Assembly (NCBI GenBank): GCA_017535725.1
Contig: JAFXTO010000023.1
Coordinates: 1 to 42,972 of the forward strand
Direction: 5' to 3'
DNA from: Bacteroidaceae bacterium
GTDB taxonomy: Bacteria; Bacteroidota; Bacteroidia; Bacteroidales; Bacteroidaceae
DNA length: 42,972 nt
How positions within the stretch are numbered: position 1 is the stretch's first letter; each line of letters begins with the position of its first letter. The notes under the pieces were generated by a model. That model had not been told where the DNA came from. It saw only the letters and a list, made by a program, of their open reading frames with translations, and searched no databases. This document shows, one piece after another, positions 7,262-16,065 of the stretch. Position numbers and translations under genes: made by a program.

Positions 7262-10200
7262 TTATTCGCTGACTTGCATGTCATCTACCGTGAGCTGCGA
7301 GAGAAGGGCGTCATTGAAATCCGGAGCCTGGATGTCCATCCTGGCAATACGAGTGGACTGCCGTTTCTTCACCTTGTTAAAGAAGTTGCCGACCTCTCGA
7401 GCGTTGCCGAAGTTCTGGTCACGATGTGCAAATAAATCCTGGAAGTAGTGACGCATGACCTGTTCCGCTTCCGGTTCGAGGGTGAAATGCTCCTTTCGGG
7501 CTTTCATCAAGAAGATATCCGCGAGTTCATCGGGCTGATAGTCCGGAAATTCTATGGTCTCCGTGAAGCGAGAGGTGAGTCCGCTGTTGGTCTCTAACCA
7601 GTGGCGCATCTCGCGGGTGTAACCAGCGGCTATGCAGATGAACTTGTTCTTGTAAGTGAGTAACATCGGCAGCAGGGTGTCGATGGCTTCTTGTCCGAAG
7701 CTGTCGTTCTCTGACGTCTTCAGGGCGTATGCCTCGTCGATGAAGAGCACCCCTCCGAGGGCACTCTTAACCACACGCCCCACGTTCTTAGCCGTCTGTC
7801 CGAGGTATCCCATCACCAGGTCCTTGCGGGTGACCTCCACCAGCTTGTTCGTCGGAAGCATTCCAAGAGCATAGAAGATGTCGGCCATCATCTGTGCCAC
7901 GGTTGTCTTACCCGTACCCGGATTGCCGGTGAAAATGTAGTGGTCGAGCTGCACCTTGGCTTCCACTCCCTGACGCTGTGCGCGCAGGAGGTTGGCATTG
8001 AGGGTGTTGGCCAGTTCCCGAATTTCCTGTTTGACACTCTGGAGTCCGATGAGTTCATCGAGTTTTGCCAGCACCTGTTCGGGGTCGAGTGGTTCGGGAC
8101 ATACATAGGGGATGTCACAAGCCTCGATGGTAACCAGCTGTTCGTCGGTGTGTTCAATCCCCTCCATCACTTCCTCATTCAGACGTTCGCTCTGCAGGTC
8201 CTTTACCTTCTCCAGAAGGTTAGTCATCTCGCCCGCGTTGCCAAAGTTCTCGCTCTTGGCGTTCACCATATCAGCGACCAGTTTCGCGAGCGTCTGCTCC
8301 GCCTTTTCCGATAGTTTCATCCGACTACGCTTGACTTGCATCTTGAATATTTCCACGAGTTCTTCCGCCGTGTAGTCATCAATATGGATGAACGTCTTGA
8401 AGCGCCGTCGGAATCCCGGATTAGCACGGTCTATGAACTCGTCCATCTCTTTGCGGTAGCCCGCCATGACGACGATGAACTTTCCTGCGTCATTCACCAT
8501 GCGTGTCATCAGCGCTCCCACGGCTTCCTCGCCCGTCTGGTCGTTCTGACCAGCATCATCCACCTTCATCAACATGTATGCTTCGTCGATGAAGAGGATG
8601 CCTCCCATCGCCGCATCGCACGCCTTGTCCACCTCCTTTCCCGTGTCGTTCATGTAACTGCTCTTGAGGTGTTTGGCCTCCCTCGTAAAGACCTTATCAG
8701 TAGGCAGTAAACCGATGGCCTTGAATATCTTGCCGAGCATCTGTGCCACGGTCGTCTTTCCCGTTCCAGGATTTCCCGTAATGACAATATGGTTGGCAGC
8801 ATTCTTGGGATCTATTAGTCCACGTTCCATGCGTATCTTATCCATTTCTATACGCCTTGCCATCTTACGGACAGCATCCTTGACGGCTGTCATTCCGATA
8901 AGGCTGTCCAATTCCTCGAGCACTTCATCCACGGTCTGTTCGCGGTCAGCATCGTCCCCCTCGATGTCCTGACGGGAGAGCATGGTGAGTTCGGATGAGA
9001 CATCCTTGCCCTGTGCTCGTTCAGCCTGTATGCGGCTGTTGTGCCGTTTCTTGGCCTCCTCATAGACATTACGCACCGAGCGTGCATTGGCGAAGTCCTT
9101 CTGCCTCATGTTGTACATCATCTTGAAGAAGATGGAAAGATGTTCCTCAGCGTCCGGGCTGAGTGTGTAACGTGTCTTGCCTCCCGCTATCATACGGCGG
9201 AATATTTCCTCGAGTTCGGCAGGCTTGTAGTCGCGGAAGTTCACAATAACATTGAAGCGGGAGCGCATACCCGGATTGGAATCGAGGAAACGCCGCATGT
9301 CGTCCGTGTAGCCAGCAGCGATACATACGAACTTACCCCGGTTGTCCTCCATGAGTTTCAAGAGGGTGTCCACCGCCTCCTTGCCATAGCTGTCCTGCTC
9401 ATCCTTGATGAGTGTGTAAGCCTCATCGATGAAGAGTATTCCGCCCATAGCCTTCTCCACATAGTTTTTCACCTCCTTGGCGGTCTGGCCTATCCACTGG
9501 GAAACCAGCTCTGCACGCGATACCTCCACGATGTGTCCTATGGGCAGCAGTTCCAGCGAGCAGAAGATATCTGCGAAGATGCGAGCGATGGTTGTCTTGC
9601 CCGTTCCTGGATTCCCGAAGAAGAGGTAGTGGTCCTTGAGCTCATACTCCTGACCGCTTTCACGCTCCATTTGAATACTATTTACCAGGTCTTGTATGGT
9701 AGCTCGTATTTCATCGATTCCCACGAACTTATCCAGACTGGCCAAGACCTCTTGGGTAGATTTCTGCACATACTCTTCTCCTGTGATGTCCTGGGGTTCC
9801 ACCTGATGTCCATCGCGCCGATAGGCATTCTGTGCGATGACCTGCGCCAATCTCTCGAGGTAGTGTCCATTGCCTTTTATCTCCTCGTCAGCATCGCGTA
9901 GCTTCTTCTTCAATACCCGTTCGAGCTTGCCGAGCGCATCTGGTGTGACAGGCAGTCCCCATGCGTCTTTCAGCAGTTTCTGGGAGATGCTCAGGAGTTC
10001 TGAAAGCCCATAATCCTCGAGTTGGAAGTAGTTGGCGAACTGGTTGCGGACATCCGCATTGGCATTCAGGAAATCCTCGAGATCTCCCTTGCAGCCCACC
10101 AGAATGAGGATGAAATCGAGGTTCATGCTCTTCTTGGCGTTCAAGATGACATCAAGATCGCTGACCGTATTGGTGTCGTTGGATGATACCAGCTTGTGGA

Positions 10201-10606
10201 CATCGTAGATGCACAAGATACCTCCCTCCGCATCCTTGAGGTTGTCCACCAGATCCTCGCAGAATGAGTGGTATTCCACAGCATCGATGATGATGGGTTT
10301 GGCCTTATGGATGATGCCGTTTGCCGCAAAGAGTTTGGCGATAGCTTCCACCAGCGTCTTCTTACCCGTTCCTGTGGGTCCTATGATGATGGTGTCGTTA
10401 TTGAAGTGACTCTTGATACCGCTGGCTTGTGCACGTCTGGCAAGAACCTGATGCAAGGCTACGATTTCATTGAGTTTATCCTTGACATGATTCATGCCGA
10501 TGATTTCCGGCAACAGATTGCTGTTGGCCACTTCCATGGTCGCCCCGCACCACTTGCAGAAGCGTGCAATCTCGCGGTTCGGTCTATTGCAATGTTTACA
10601 ATTCAT
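7262..10606 (-). CDS. Four-module AAA+ ATPase, CbxX/CfxQ (SpoVK/EccA-like) family, with N-terminal zinc ribbon
   Basis: This 1114-residue cytoplasmic protein begins with a zinc ribbon (CKHC/CKWC, residues 4-20). An AAA-like module follows with P-loop GPTGTGKKT (76-84) and a degenerate Walker B (ILCIYDVHK, 130-138). Then come three CbxX/CfxQ-type AAA modules, each with GNPGTGKTT (first at 331-339) and LFIDEAY (first at 391-397). The same module type occurs in the RuBisCO activase CbbX, SpoVK and the ESX secretion ATPase EccA, which remodel protein complexes. Three concatenated copies in one chain is unusual and resembles a pre-assembled ring segment. Its substrate is unknown. The N-terminal zinc ribbon mirrors those in two other proteins of the cluster. 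A 280-bp insertion separates it from the upstream kinase gene. Confidence 0.92.
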   Translation of the reverse strand: MNCKHCNRPNREIARFCKWCGATMEVANSNLLPEIIGMNHVKDKLNEIVALHQVLARRAQASGIKSHFNNDTIIIGPTGTGKKTLVEAIAKLFAANGIIHKAKPIIIDAVEYHSFCEDLVDNLKDAEGGILCIYDVHKLVSSNDTNTVSDLDVILNAKKSMNLDFILILVGCKGDLEDFLNANADVRNQFANYFQLEDYGLSELLSISQKLLKDAWGLPVTPDALGKLERVLKKKLRDADEEIKGNGHYLERLAQVIAQNAYRRDGHQVEPQDITGEEYVQKSTQEVLASLDKFVGIDEIRATIQDLVNSIQMERESGQEYELKDHYLFFGNPGTGKTTIARIFADIFCSLELLPIGHIVEVSRAELVSQWIGQTAKEVKNYVEKAMGGILFIDEAYTLIKDEQDSYGKEAVDTLLKLMEDNRGKFVCIAAGYTDDMRRFLDSNPGMRSRFNVIVNFRDYKPAELEEIFRRMIAGGKTRYTLSPDAEEHLSIFFKMMYNMRQKDFANARSVRNVYEEAKKRHNSRIQAERAQGKDVSSELTMLSRQDIEGDDADREQTVDEVLEELDSLIGMTAVKDAVRKMARRIEMDKIRMERGLIDPKNAANHIVITGNPGTGKTTVAQMLGKIFKAIGLLPTDKVFTREAKHLKSSYMNDTGKEVDKACDAAMGGILFIDEAYMLMKVDDAGQNDQTGEEAVGALMTRMVNDAGKFIVVMAGYRKEMDEFIDRANPGFRRRFKTFIHIDDYTAEELVEIFKMQVKRSRMKLSEKAEQTLAKLVADMVNAKSENFGNAGEMTNLLEKVKDLQSERLNEEVMEGIEHTDEQLVTIEACDIPYVCPEPLDPEQVLAKLDELIGLQSVKQEIRELANTLNANLLRAQRQGVEAKVQLDHYIFTGNPGTGKTTVAQMMADIFYALGMLPTNKLVEVTRKDLVMGYLGQTAKNVGRVVKSALGGVLFIDEAYALKTSENDSFGQEAIDTLLPMLLTYKNKFICIAAGYTREMRHWLETNSGLTSRFTETIEFPDYQPDELADIFLMKARKEHFTLEPEAEQVMRHYFQDLFAHRDQNFGNAREVGNFFNKVKKRQSTRIARMDIQAPDFNDALLSQLTVDDMQVSE

Positions 10607-10895
10607 TACAGATTAACGAATTAAGTAGGTATTCAAAATTAGTTTACATATTTTATCCGTAGGTGTGTTTCATGTCTTTTAGCTTCTCTTTGGCGCATAT
10701 TTTCCTCTTATCCTCAGTCACATAGTCTGCTATTACCTCCGTCGCCATAGGAGTTATGGCTCCCCTCATCGGGTACGGATGGCCCAAGGGCAATCCTCTC
10801 AAAGACCCTCTTCGCCTTCGGATAAAAGAAAAATCTGCATCCAAATAAAAACTATAATACATAAAACTAATTATGAACACCTACTTTACAGATTA
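10606..10895. mobile_element. MITE-like insertion with inverted ends and 10-bp flanking direct repeat
   Basis: The direct repeat TTACAGATTA occurs at 10606-10615 and 10886-10895. Just inside are inverted ends of about 30 bp: 10623-10651 (AAGTAGGTATTCAAAATTAG and onward) and 10857-10886 on the opposite strand (AAGTAGGTGTTCATAATTAG and onward). Removing about 280 bp joins the kinase stop to TCTGTA and the AAA ATG, a 6-nt gap, which strongly suggests insertion into a tight operon. The interior has one 75-codon minus-strand frame (10653-10880) that resembles no transposase I know and may not be a gene. A related 38-bp sequence lies at 14997-15034. Confidence 0.7.
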
Positions 10896-13800
10896 TTGAA
10901 TATCTACGGGCACGTCATCGGGGTTGATATCCTCCAGCTTGAATCCGCCTCCCCCTGTGGAACCAGCATCATCAATGCTGTAGCCCGTTCCCGCAGGTTC
11001 ATCGTCCTGCACCTGTTCAGGCTTTGGTCTTTCCTCTGCAGGCTGCTCGGACGTCGGTTTTGGAGTGGTGGCAGGTTGTTCCTGCGTCTTCCGGCTCTGT
11101 GCCGGAGCAGACGTAGCCTTGGAATCCTGAGACGTCCCTTCCTGTTGTGCTTTGTAGCGGTTGACGATTTCTATTGTTCCGGGCGCGTTCTCCTGTGCTT
11201 CGGTCGACTTGCGGAACTCGAAGGACACCTGCTTGCCCGACTTCTTGTTTGTATAGGTGCCAACGTAGAGCATCACACCATCTTCCTCCGTCACCGAGCC
11301 GTGGTAAGAGCCATCCAATCGGTTGTTCTCCACCTTGTCGTCGAAGAAGATCTCTCCAAGAGAAGTGTCGAGATGCCCTTCCACCATCTCCTGAAGGAGA
11401 CTACGGTACTTCACATGTACCACCGCCCAAAGGTTCCCTTTGCCATCGCAATCGTAAACGTCAATCGTGGCATTACGTCCGTCGAAGGTGCCATTCCACT
11501 GTCCCTTGTAGGCCTGGAAGGCCTCACTGTCCTGTCCACCATCGAGGCTGAAGTTGAGGAAATCTCCTGTGCCGTAGGTGAACTGAATGAAGAAGAAGAG
11601 CAGGAGTGCGGTTACCAGACTGATGGGGATGGCCCTGAAGAAGAGTTTCTTGCGGCCCTCCTTCAACGTGGTGAGGTAATCATTGCTCGTATCGTAGATA
11701 CTGGAGTCAAAATCCTTGTCGCTACGGTTGTAGGCATAGTCCAACGGTTCGAGCACCGTTTCCTCGAAGCCCGGACTGAAAAGTGCGCTATTCTGCCGAA
11801 TGTTCAGCGAAGGCTTGCGGTAGCAGGAAGAATAGATGAACCACCCCAGCAATAGCAGCAACGCAATGACCACGTATGAAGCGAAAGGCATGATGAACGC
11901 CAGTGCCAGGTAGAACGCATAGTAGACAATGAGCGCACAGATGAATCCTCCGATGGCACTGCCTATGATTCCCGCGAGACAACCATCGTCGAACATGTCG
12001 CCCGAGAATGCTGCGAGGACTCCAAAGATAATGGTCATCGTCATGATAGAACCCGAATGCCAGCCAGGCAGAGGATTCTCCGTCCACGGAAGCCCGTTGA
12101 CAATCAACATGATAATCAGTCCTGCTATAGGCAGGAAGCAGAAAACGGCAACGATAGCCCGCAGGGTTATCAGCTGGGCACGGGTACTCTTGAGTTTGCG
12201 AGCCATCTCCAGCACCTGCCCCTGAGCCTCTGCGAAATCCTGATAGGTCTCGTTGTCGGGATCCAGATCACCCACTTTATTGGTGTACTCCTCACATTTC
12301 TCTTCGTAGCTGAACCGAGGCAACTTGTCGTAGCGAATGCTGGGGTCTTCCTGGTAGAAAACAGCCAGCCAGTCTTTCAGCATGCCATGCTGCATCTCTT
12401 CCAGAACCTCGTCATCGGGAATCTCACCCAGCTCGCTGGGATCCGTGATTTTCTTGTCACTCTTGGGGAAACGGTAGTAGGGGGTGACGCCCATCCCTCG
12501 AATAGCCTTGTAGGTTCCGATGCGCCAGTTGTAGGGTCCAGCCTTTTGCTGGTGTTCCTTCTTACTGACATTCGTGCAGTCACGAATCCAGTCTATCCAC
12601 TGGTCATAACGTCCGTCCTTGGACTTGAGGTAGGCATAAAGCAAGGTGTCATCGATGTTGTTGAAGTCCGTAAGGTTGTCATCAGCCCTCTTCCAGCGAT
12701 CAGAGTTTTGCGGTTCATGCTGATAGATGTCCATCTGCTTGTTGAAGAGTTCTGCCAACTGGGTGATGGTGAACACGTAGTCACTGGATGTAGGATCGAG
12801 GGACATGTAGTAGCTGACCTTGGGATTGAGGTTGAAGAGCACGGTCAGGAAACGGATGGTACTCTTCGCGGGCAGGTCTGCCAAGGCTTTCTTCACGCGA
12901 GCCACCAGTCCCTGGTTGCGTGCTCCCAGCCAATAGAAGAAGGCATCGCCATAGAGCGAGCGCATGGACTCCTGGTCAAAGGTGGCATTAGCCGAAAAAC
13001 GTATAACATCATCGGGACTGGCACATAAGAGCGGCTTTCCGGCCTTGTTCCATACGATGAAAGGCCGCGAGGGATCCAGTTGGTATATGAGTCTCCGCAA
13101 GGCTTCGTTGTCCGAGACGTTGGAATTCTTGAAATCCGCCACCGCCTTTTTAGCCAGGGCCTCCTGGCCAGACATGGACAGATAAATATACAGTTCATTG
13201 TTGGGGCTAGCCAGCCGCTGCTTGTAGGCACTGAAGTTGCTCAACAGGGAGTCGGCTATCTCCGTTGCCGTGCGCAGTCGCTTTCCAGCGACGTCAGTGT
13301 ACGGCATATCGGGGTCAAGAATCAGACAGGCGGCATAGAGTCCAGCCTGCTTGTCGCTAGGGTATTTGGACTCCACAATATCCTCGATATCCAACATCAC
13401 CTCCGGTAGTCCTGCCAATTCGTCCATCCACTTCCCTACCCTTCCGGAATAGAGGTACTTGATACCCAGCTGGGGATCGGCAAGCATCAACTGAGCCAAT
13501 TCTTCGGGCGAGTGTGCTACCAGATTCCGTGCCCCGTTGAAGAGCACTTCGAATCCTTTCTCCTTCTCTTCCTGCTCCTGTTTTTTGCCGAGGAAGGCGA
13601 GGAAGGGATCCTTGCCGCTTATCCACTCCTTCAGTTGCTCGAAAGTAGGACGTGCCTCGGGGTCGGGAGCCGTCAGTGCCATGACCAGACTGAGCATGTG
13701 GTCACTCATATTTGTGGGATAAGGCAGCTTGCCGTAGGTCTTCATACTGGCCAAGGCACGCTCGCTCTGACTCACCTGCTTCGCAAACTGTTCCTCGCCC

Positions 13801-14984
13801 ATCCACAGACAGATGAGGGTCATACCGAGGGAGTAGAAGTCGCTCTTGGGGGTGATATCCACCTCACCTTCCGTCGAGAGGTAGCTCTCGGGAGCTGCAT
13901 AGACTTTGGTACGGGCCTGATTGGTGGTTGCCACGCCTCTGGGTCCCAAGTCCACCGCAATACCAAAGTCACCAAGGACTACAGACGACTGTGCCTTGTC
14001 CACGAAGAGGAAATTACCCGGCTTCACGTCGCGGTGGAGGAAGCCCTTGACGTGACACAGATTGATACTCATCGCCATGTTGGCAAAGAACTCCGTGATT
14101 TTCTTCTCGTTCCCCCTGACGTCCACCTTGTCCAAGGAGCCATAGGGGTAGTAGAGCATCAGCTCGTAGTCACGTCGCACGGAGCGGTCTGCATCTGTGA
14201 CGTCCTTGCCATTTTTGTTGTCAGCCAAGCACCAAACGCCGTGGTCAACCGTAGCTACGAAGAGGTTCATGGCCCTGACACTCTTTACCTTATCCAAGAT
14301 AGGATGGTTGGGACTAATTCCGGGGTAGTAGAGTTTCAGCACATATTCGTTTCCTCCATTCTCCACGAGCAGTACCACAGCTTCGCCAGTCCCTTCGCTG
14401 ATGACTTTCTTGACTTTGTAACGAATGCCATTGAGGGTGTAGGAGTCTTCGTAAGTGCGTGTGACGTCTGCCACCGCTTGTTTGTCGGCCTGTGCGATAC
14501 CGGAGGCGGCTCCTGCAGAACCAGCTACGCCTTTGGTGGAATTGTCATTATCTTGCCGTGTGGTTTTTCCTTCGCCGCCGGAGGGCTTTGCAGAACCGCT
14601 GGGACGAAGGGTGGAATCACCACTGGAACCACCACTACCGCCGTTATTGGGGCGGATAGTGGAGCCACCGTTAGAGTTGGGGCGAATAGTAGAGCCGTTG
14701 TTGGAGCCACCGTTAGAGTTGGGGCGAATAGTAGAGCCGTTGTTGGAGCCACCACCGGAACTGGGGCGAATAGTGGAGCCGTTGTTGGAGCCACCGTTAG
14801 AGCTGGGACGAATGGTGGAGTCACTGCCAGAGCCGCCACCGGAACTGGGGCGGATGGTGGAGTCACTGTTGGAGCCGCCACCGGAACTGGGACGGATGGT
14901 TTGACCATCGTTTTTATTTTTGTTTCCGTTACCGAATGAATCGGGACGTATGGTGCTATTGTTATTATCGTTTTGGTCGCTCAT
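10893..14984 (-). CDS. Transmembrane Ser/Thr protein kinase with N-terminal TIRP repeats
   Basis: This 1363-residue protein starts with a disordered Ser/Gly/Asn-rich tail holding eight TIRP motifs plus one TLRP (Thr at 11, 29, 43, 57, 71, 85, 99, 109, 125), mostly 14 residues apart. A complete Hanks-type kinase domain follows (about 183-455), with the ATP lysine in YVLKLYY (K217), HRDVKPGN (317-324), DFG (339-341), APE (364-366) and SDFYSLG. A long helical region leads to about five hydrophobic segments (roughly 950-1110 and 1165-1190), then a soluble domain with QWNGTFDGRNATIDVYD and a Pro/Thr/Glu-rich tail. With five membrane crossings the C-terminal domain would be periplasmic and could sense a ligand, while the kinase is cytoplasmic. 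All catalytic residues are present. Confidence 0.92.
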   Translation of the reverse strand: MSDQNDNNNSTIRPDSFGNGNKNKNDGQTIRPSSGGGSNSDSTIRPSSGGGSGSDSTIRPSSNGGSNNGSTIRPSSGGGSNNGSTIRPNSNGGSNNGSTIRPNSNGGSTIRPNNGGSGGSSGDSTLRPSGSAKPSGGEGKTTRQDNDNSTKGVAGSAGAASGIAQADKQAVADVTRTYEDSYTLNGIRYKVKKVISEGTGEAVVLLVENGGNEYVLKLYYPGISPNHPILDKVKSVRAMNLFVATVDHGVWCLADNKNGKDVTDADRSVRRDYELMLYYPYGSLDKVDVRGNEKKITEFFANMAMSINLCHVKGFLHRDVKPGNFLFVDKAQSSVVLGDFGIAVDLGPRGVATTNQARTKVYAAPESYLSTEGEVDITPKSDFYSLGMTLICLWMGEEQFAKQVSQSERALASMKTYGKLPYPTNMSDHMLSLVMALTAPDPEARPTFEQLKEWISGKDPFLAFLGKKQEQEEKEKGFEVLFNGARNLVAHSPEELAQLMLADPQLGIKYLYSGRVGKWMDELAGLPEVMLDIEDIVESKYPSDKQAGLYAACLILDPDMPYTDVAGKRLRTATEIADSLLSNFSAYKQRLASPNNELYIYLSMSGQEALAKKAVADFKNSNVSDNEALRRLIYQLDPSRPFIVWNKAGKPLLCASPDDVIRFSANATFDQESMRSLYGDAFFYWLGARNQGLVARVKKALADLPAKSTIRFLTVLFNLNPKVSYYMSLDPTSSDYVFTITQLAELFNKQMDIYQHEPQNSDRWKRADDNLTDFNNIDDTLLYAYLKSKDGRYDQWIDWIRDCTNVSKKEHQQKAGPYNWRIGTYKAIRGMGVTPYYRFPKSDKKITDPSELGEIPDDEVLEEMQHGMLKDWLAVFYQEDPSIRYDKLPRFSYEEKCEEYTNKVGDLDPDNETYQDFAEAQGQVLEMARKLKSTRAQLITLRAIVAVFCFLPIAGLIIMLIVNGLPWTENPLPGWHSGSIMTMTIIFGVLAAFSGDMFDDGCLAGIIGSAIGGFICALIVYYAFYLALAFIMPFASYVVIALLLLLGWFIYSSCYRKPSLNIRQNSALFSPGFEETVLEPLDYAYNRSDKDFDSSIYDTSNDYLTTLKEGRKKLFFRAIPISLVTALLLFFFIQFTYGTGDFLNFSLDGGQDSEAFQAYKGQWNGTFDGRNATIDVYDCDGKGNLWAVVHVKYRSLLQEMVEGHLDTSLGEIFFDDKVENNRLDGSYHGSVTEEDGVMLYVGTYTNKKSGKQVSFEFRKSTEAQENAPGTIEIVNRYKAQQEGTSQDSKATSAPAQSRKTQEQPATTPKPTSEQPAEERPKPEQVQDDEPAGTGYSIDDAGSTGGGGFKLEDINPDDVPVDIQ
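14608..14960 (-). repeat. In-frame 42-bp tandem repeats encoding TIRP units
   Basis: The 5' end of the kinase gene is a tandem array with a period of mainly 42 bp (14 codons), each unit coding a Ser-Thr-Ile-Arg-Pro core and a Ser/Gly/Asn linker. One spacing is 18 codons, one 10 and one 16. Neighbouring units are nearly identical in DNA, so copy number could change by slippage or recombination without breaking the reading frame. Confidence 0.85.
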
Positions 14985-14996
14985 AGGAAATTAAAA

Positions 14997-15034
14997 AGGC
15001 ATTCAAAATTAGTATACATGATCATTCGTAGGTG
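14997..15034. repeat. Partial copy of the MITE-like element end, upstream of the kinase gene
   Basis: This 38-bp sequence matches the left end of the insertion at 10627-10665, with few mismatches and one gap; both contain ATTCAAAATTAGT and end CGTAGGTG. It fills most of the 57-bp gap between the zinc-ribbon gene and the kinase gene. On the minus strand it contains TAATTTTG (15004-15011), a possible -7 element 19 bp before the kinase ATG. It could be a solo element end or a shared regulatory sequence. Confidence 0.6.
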
Positions 15035-15041
15035 CTCAAGG

Positions 15042-16019
15042 TTACTGGTACTCGTATGTCTTGGTAGTCACGGTATAGGAACTGTAAACCCAGGTGCCTC
15101 CCAGTCCAGGCTCAGCGCACTCCGACGGTTGGCGATGGAGGTTATGGCAAAAGTTACACTCCCACATAGCCGGATCGTGGACCACCTTGGTTCTGATGAC
15201 GGGCAGCTTGCGTGCCGAGAAGTAGTTGCGCTGTATCTGCGGTGGAGCGGCGGGATCTGGCTGCAACTGGCTCATGAGTTCAGCCATCTCCTGCAGGCCG
15301 TCGCGGTATTCCTGCTGTATGGCCGAGAGGTCTGGTGCCTCCAGACGGGCCCGCTTCTTGGGAGCGGCAGGTTTCGGGGCAGAAGGCTTGGGAGCTTCGG
15401 GCTTAGGTGCTTCCACGGCAGCCATCCCCATCCCCGCCATCATCTGCTTGTACTGCTCCACGAGGGCTTTCTCCTCTGCTGTCAGTTCGGCCATCTGGCT
15501 GAAATCAGCCACGCGTTCCTCTTCTTCTTCTTCAACTTGCACCGTTTCGCTGGCCGCCTCCCGCATCTTGTCCTCCAGTTCCGCCAGCCTCTTAGCCAGG
15601 GTCAGCATGCGCCCGAAGACGGGATCGTTCTTGGCCCGTTCCATTTCTTCCTGAGCCAACTCATCAAGCGGAGCGTTGCAGTTCCGGCAGAACGAGCGGA
15701 AATTCAACACTCCACATTGAGGGCATGTCACACCCTTTCGCGAGCCGCCACATTCGCCACAGAAAAGATCTTCGGCCTCCATGGGAGCACCACAATAGGT
15801 ACAGGTACCTGTGTGCAGGGGGTGGCCACATTGAGGACATAGCTCGTAGTCGCTTTTGACTACTGCGTGACAGTTGGGACATTCGGTCGTTCCGCCAAAC
15901 AGGGGACGGTACTGCACCCCTATCCGTTCGCGTTGCTGCCCTTCGCGCTCACGTTCACGCCCGCGCATATTTTGAAATAAGGAGCGGTCTGATGGATTTC
16001 GGTGAGAGTCGTCTTGCAT
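15042..16019 (-). CDS. Multi-zinc-ribbon protein, first gene of the kinase cluster
   Basis: This 325-residue soluble protein has three zinc ribbons (Cys 47/50/61/64, 73/76/87/90 and 99/102/111/114). A helical, charged segment with an acidic run follows (about 120-190), then a Pro/Ala/Lys linker (APKPEAPKPSAPKP), and a last incomplete ribbon near the C-terminus (CNFC at 288-291 and a lone Cys at 301). The C-terminus ends in Tyr and Thr residues (YTVTTKTYEYQ). There is no recognisable catalytic domain. Zinc ribbons also begin the AAA and FHA proteins, so it may be a scaffold for the cluster. It starts 47 bp from a good promoter and lies 57 bp ahead of the kinase gene. Confidence 0.8.
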   Translation of the reverse strand: MQDDSHRNPSDRSLFQNMRGREREREGQQRERIGVQYRPLFGGTTECPNCHAVVKSDYELCPQCGHPLHTGTCTYCGAPMEAEDLFCGECGGSRKGVTCPQCGVLNFRSFCRNCNAPLDELAQEEMERAKNDPVFGRMLTLAKRLAELEDKMREAASETVQVEEEEEERVADFSQMAELTAEEKALVEQYKQMMAGMGMAAVEAPKPEAPKPSAPKPAAPKKRARLEAPDLSAIQQEYRDGLQEMAELMSQLQPDPAAPPQIQRNYFSARKLPVIRTKVVHDPAMWECNFCHNLHRQPSECAEPGLGGTWVYSSYTVTTKTYEYQ

Positions 16020-16065
16020 AGCTATCAGGTTTTGTTGAAATCTTTAAAACGATTGTTTACGGCGG

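Noticed and set aside
13512-14939. 475-codon plus-strand open frame opposite the kinase gene
   Set aside because: It is antisense to the kinase domain and TIRP repeats and translates to low-complexity Gly/Ala/Thr/Val sequence.
5467-16019. Type VI or type VII secretion locus
   Set aside because: Kinase, FHA, PP2C and EccA-like domains suggested it, but no sheath, tube, baseplate, EssC or WXG100 genes are present in the window.
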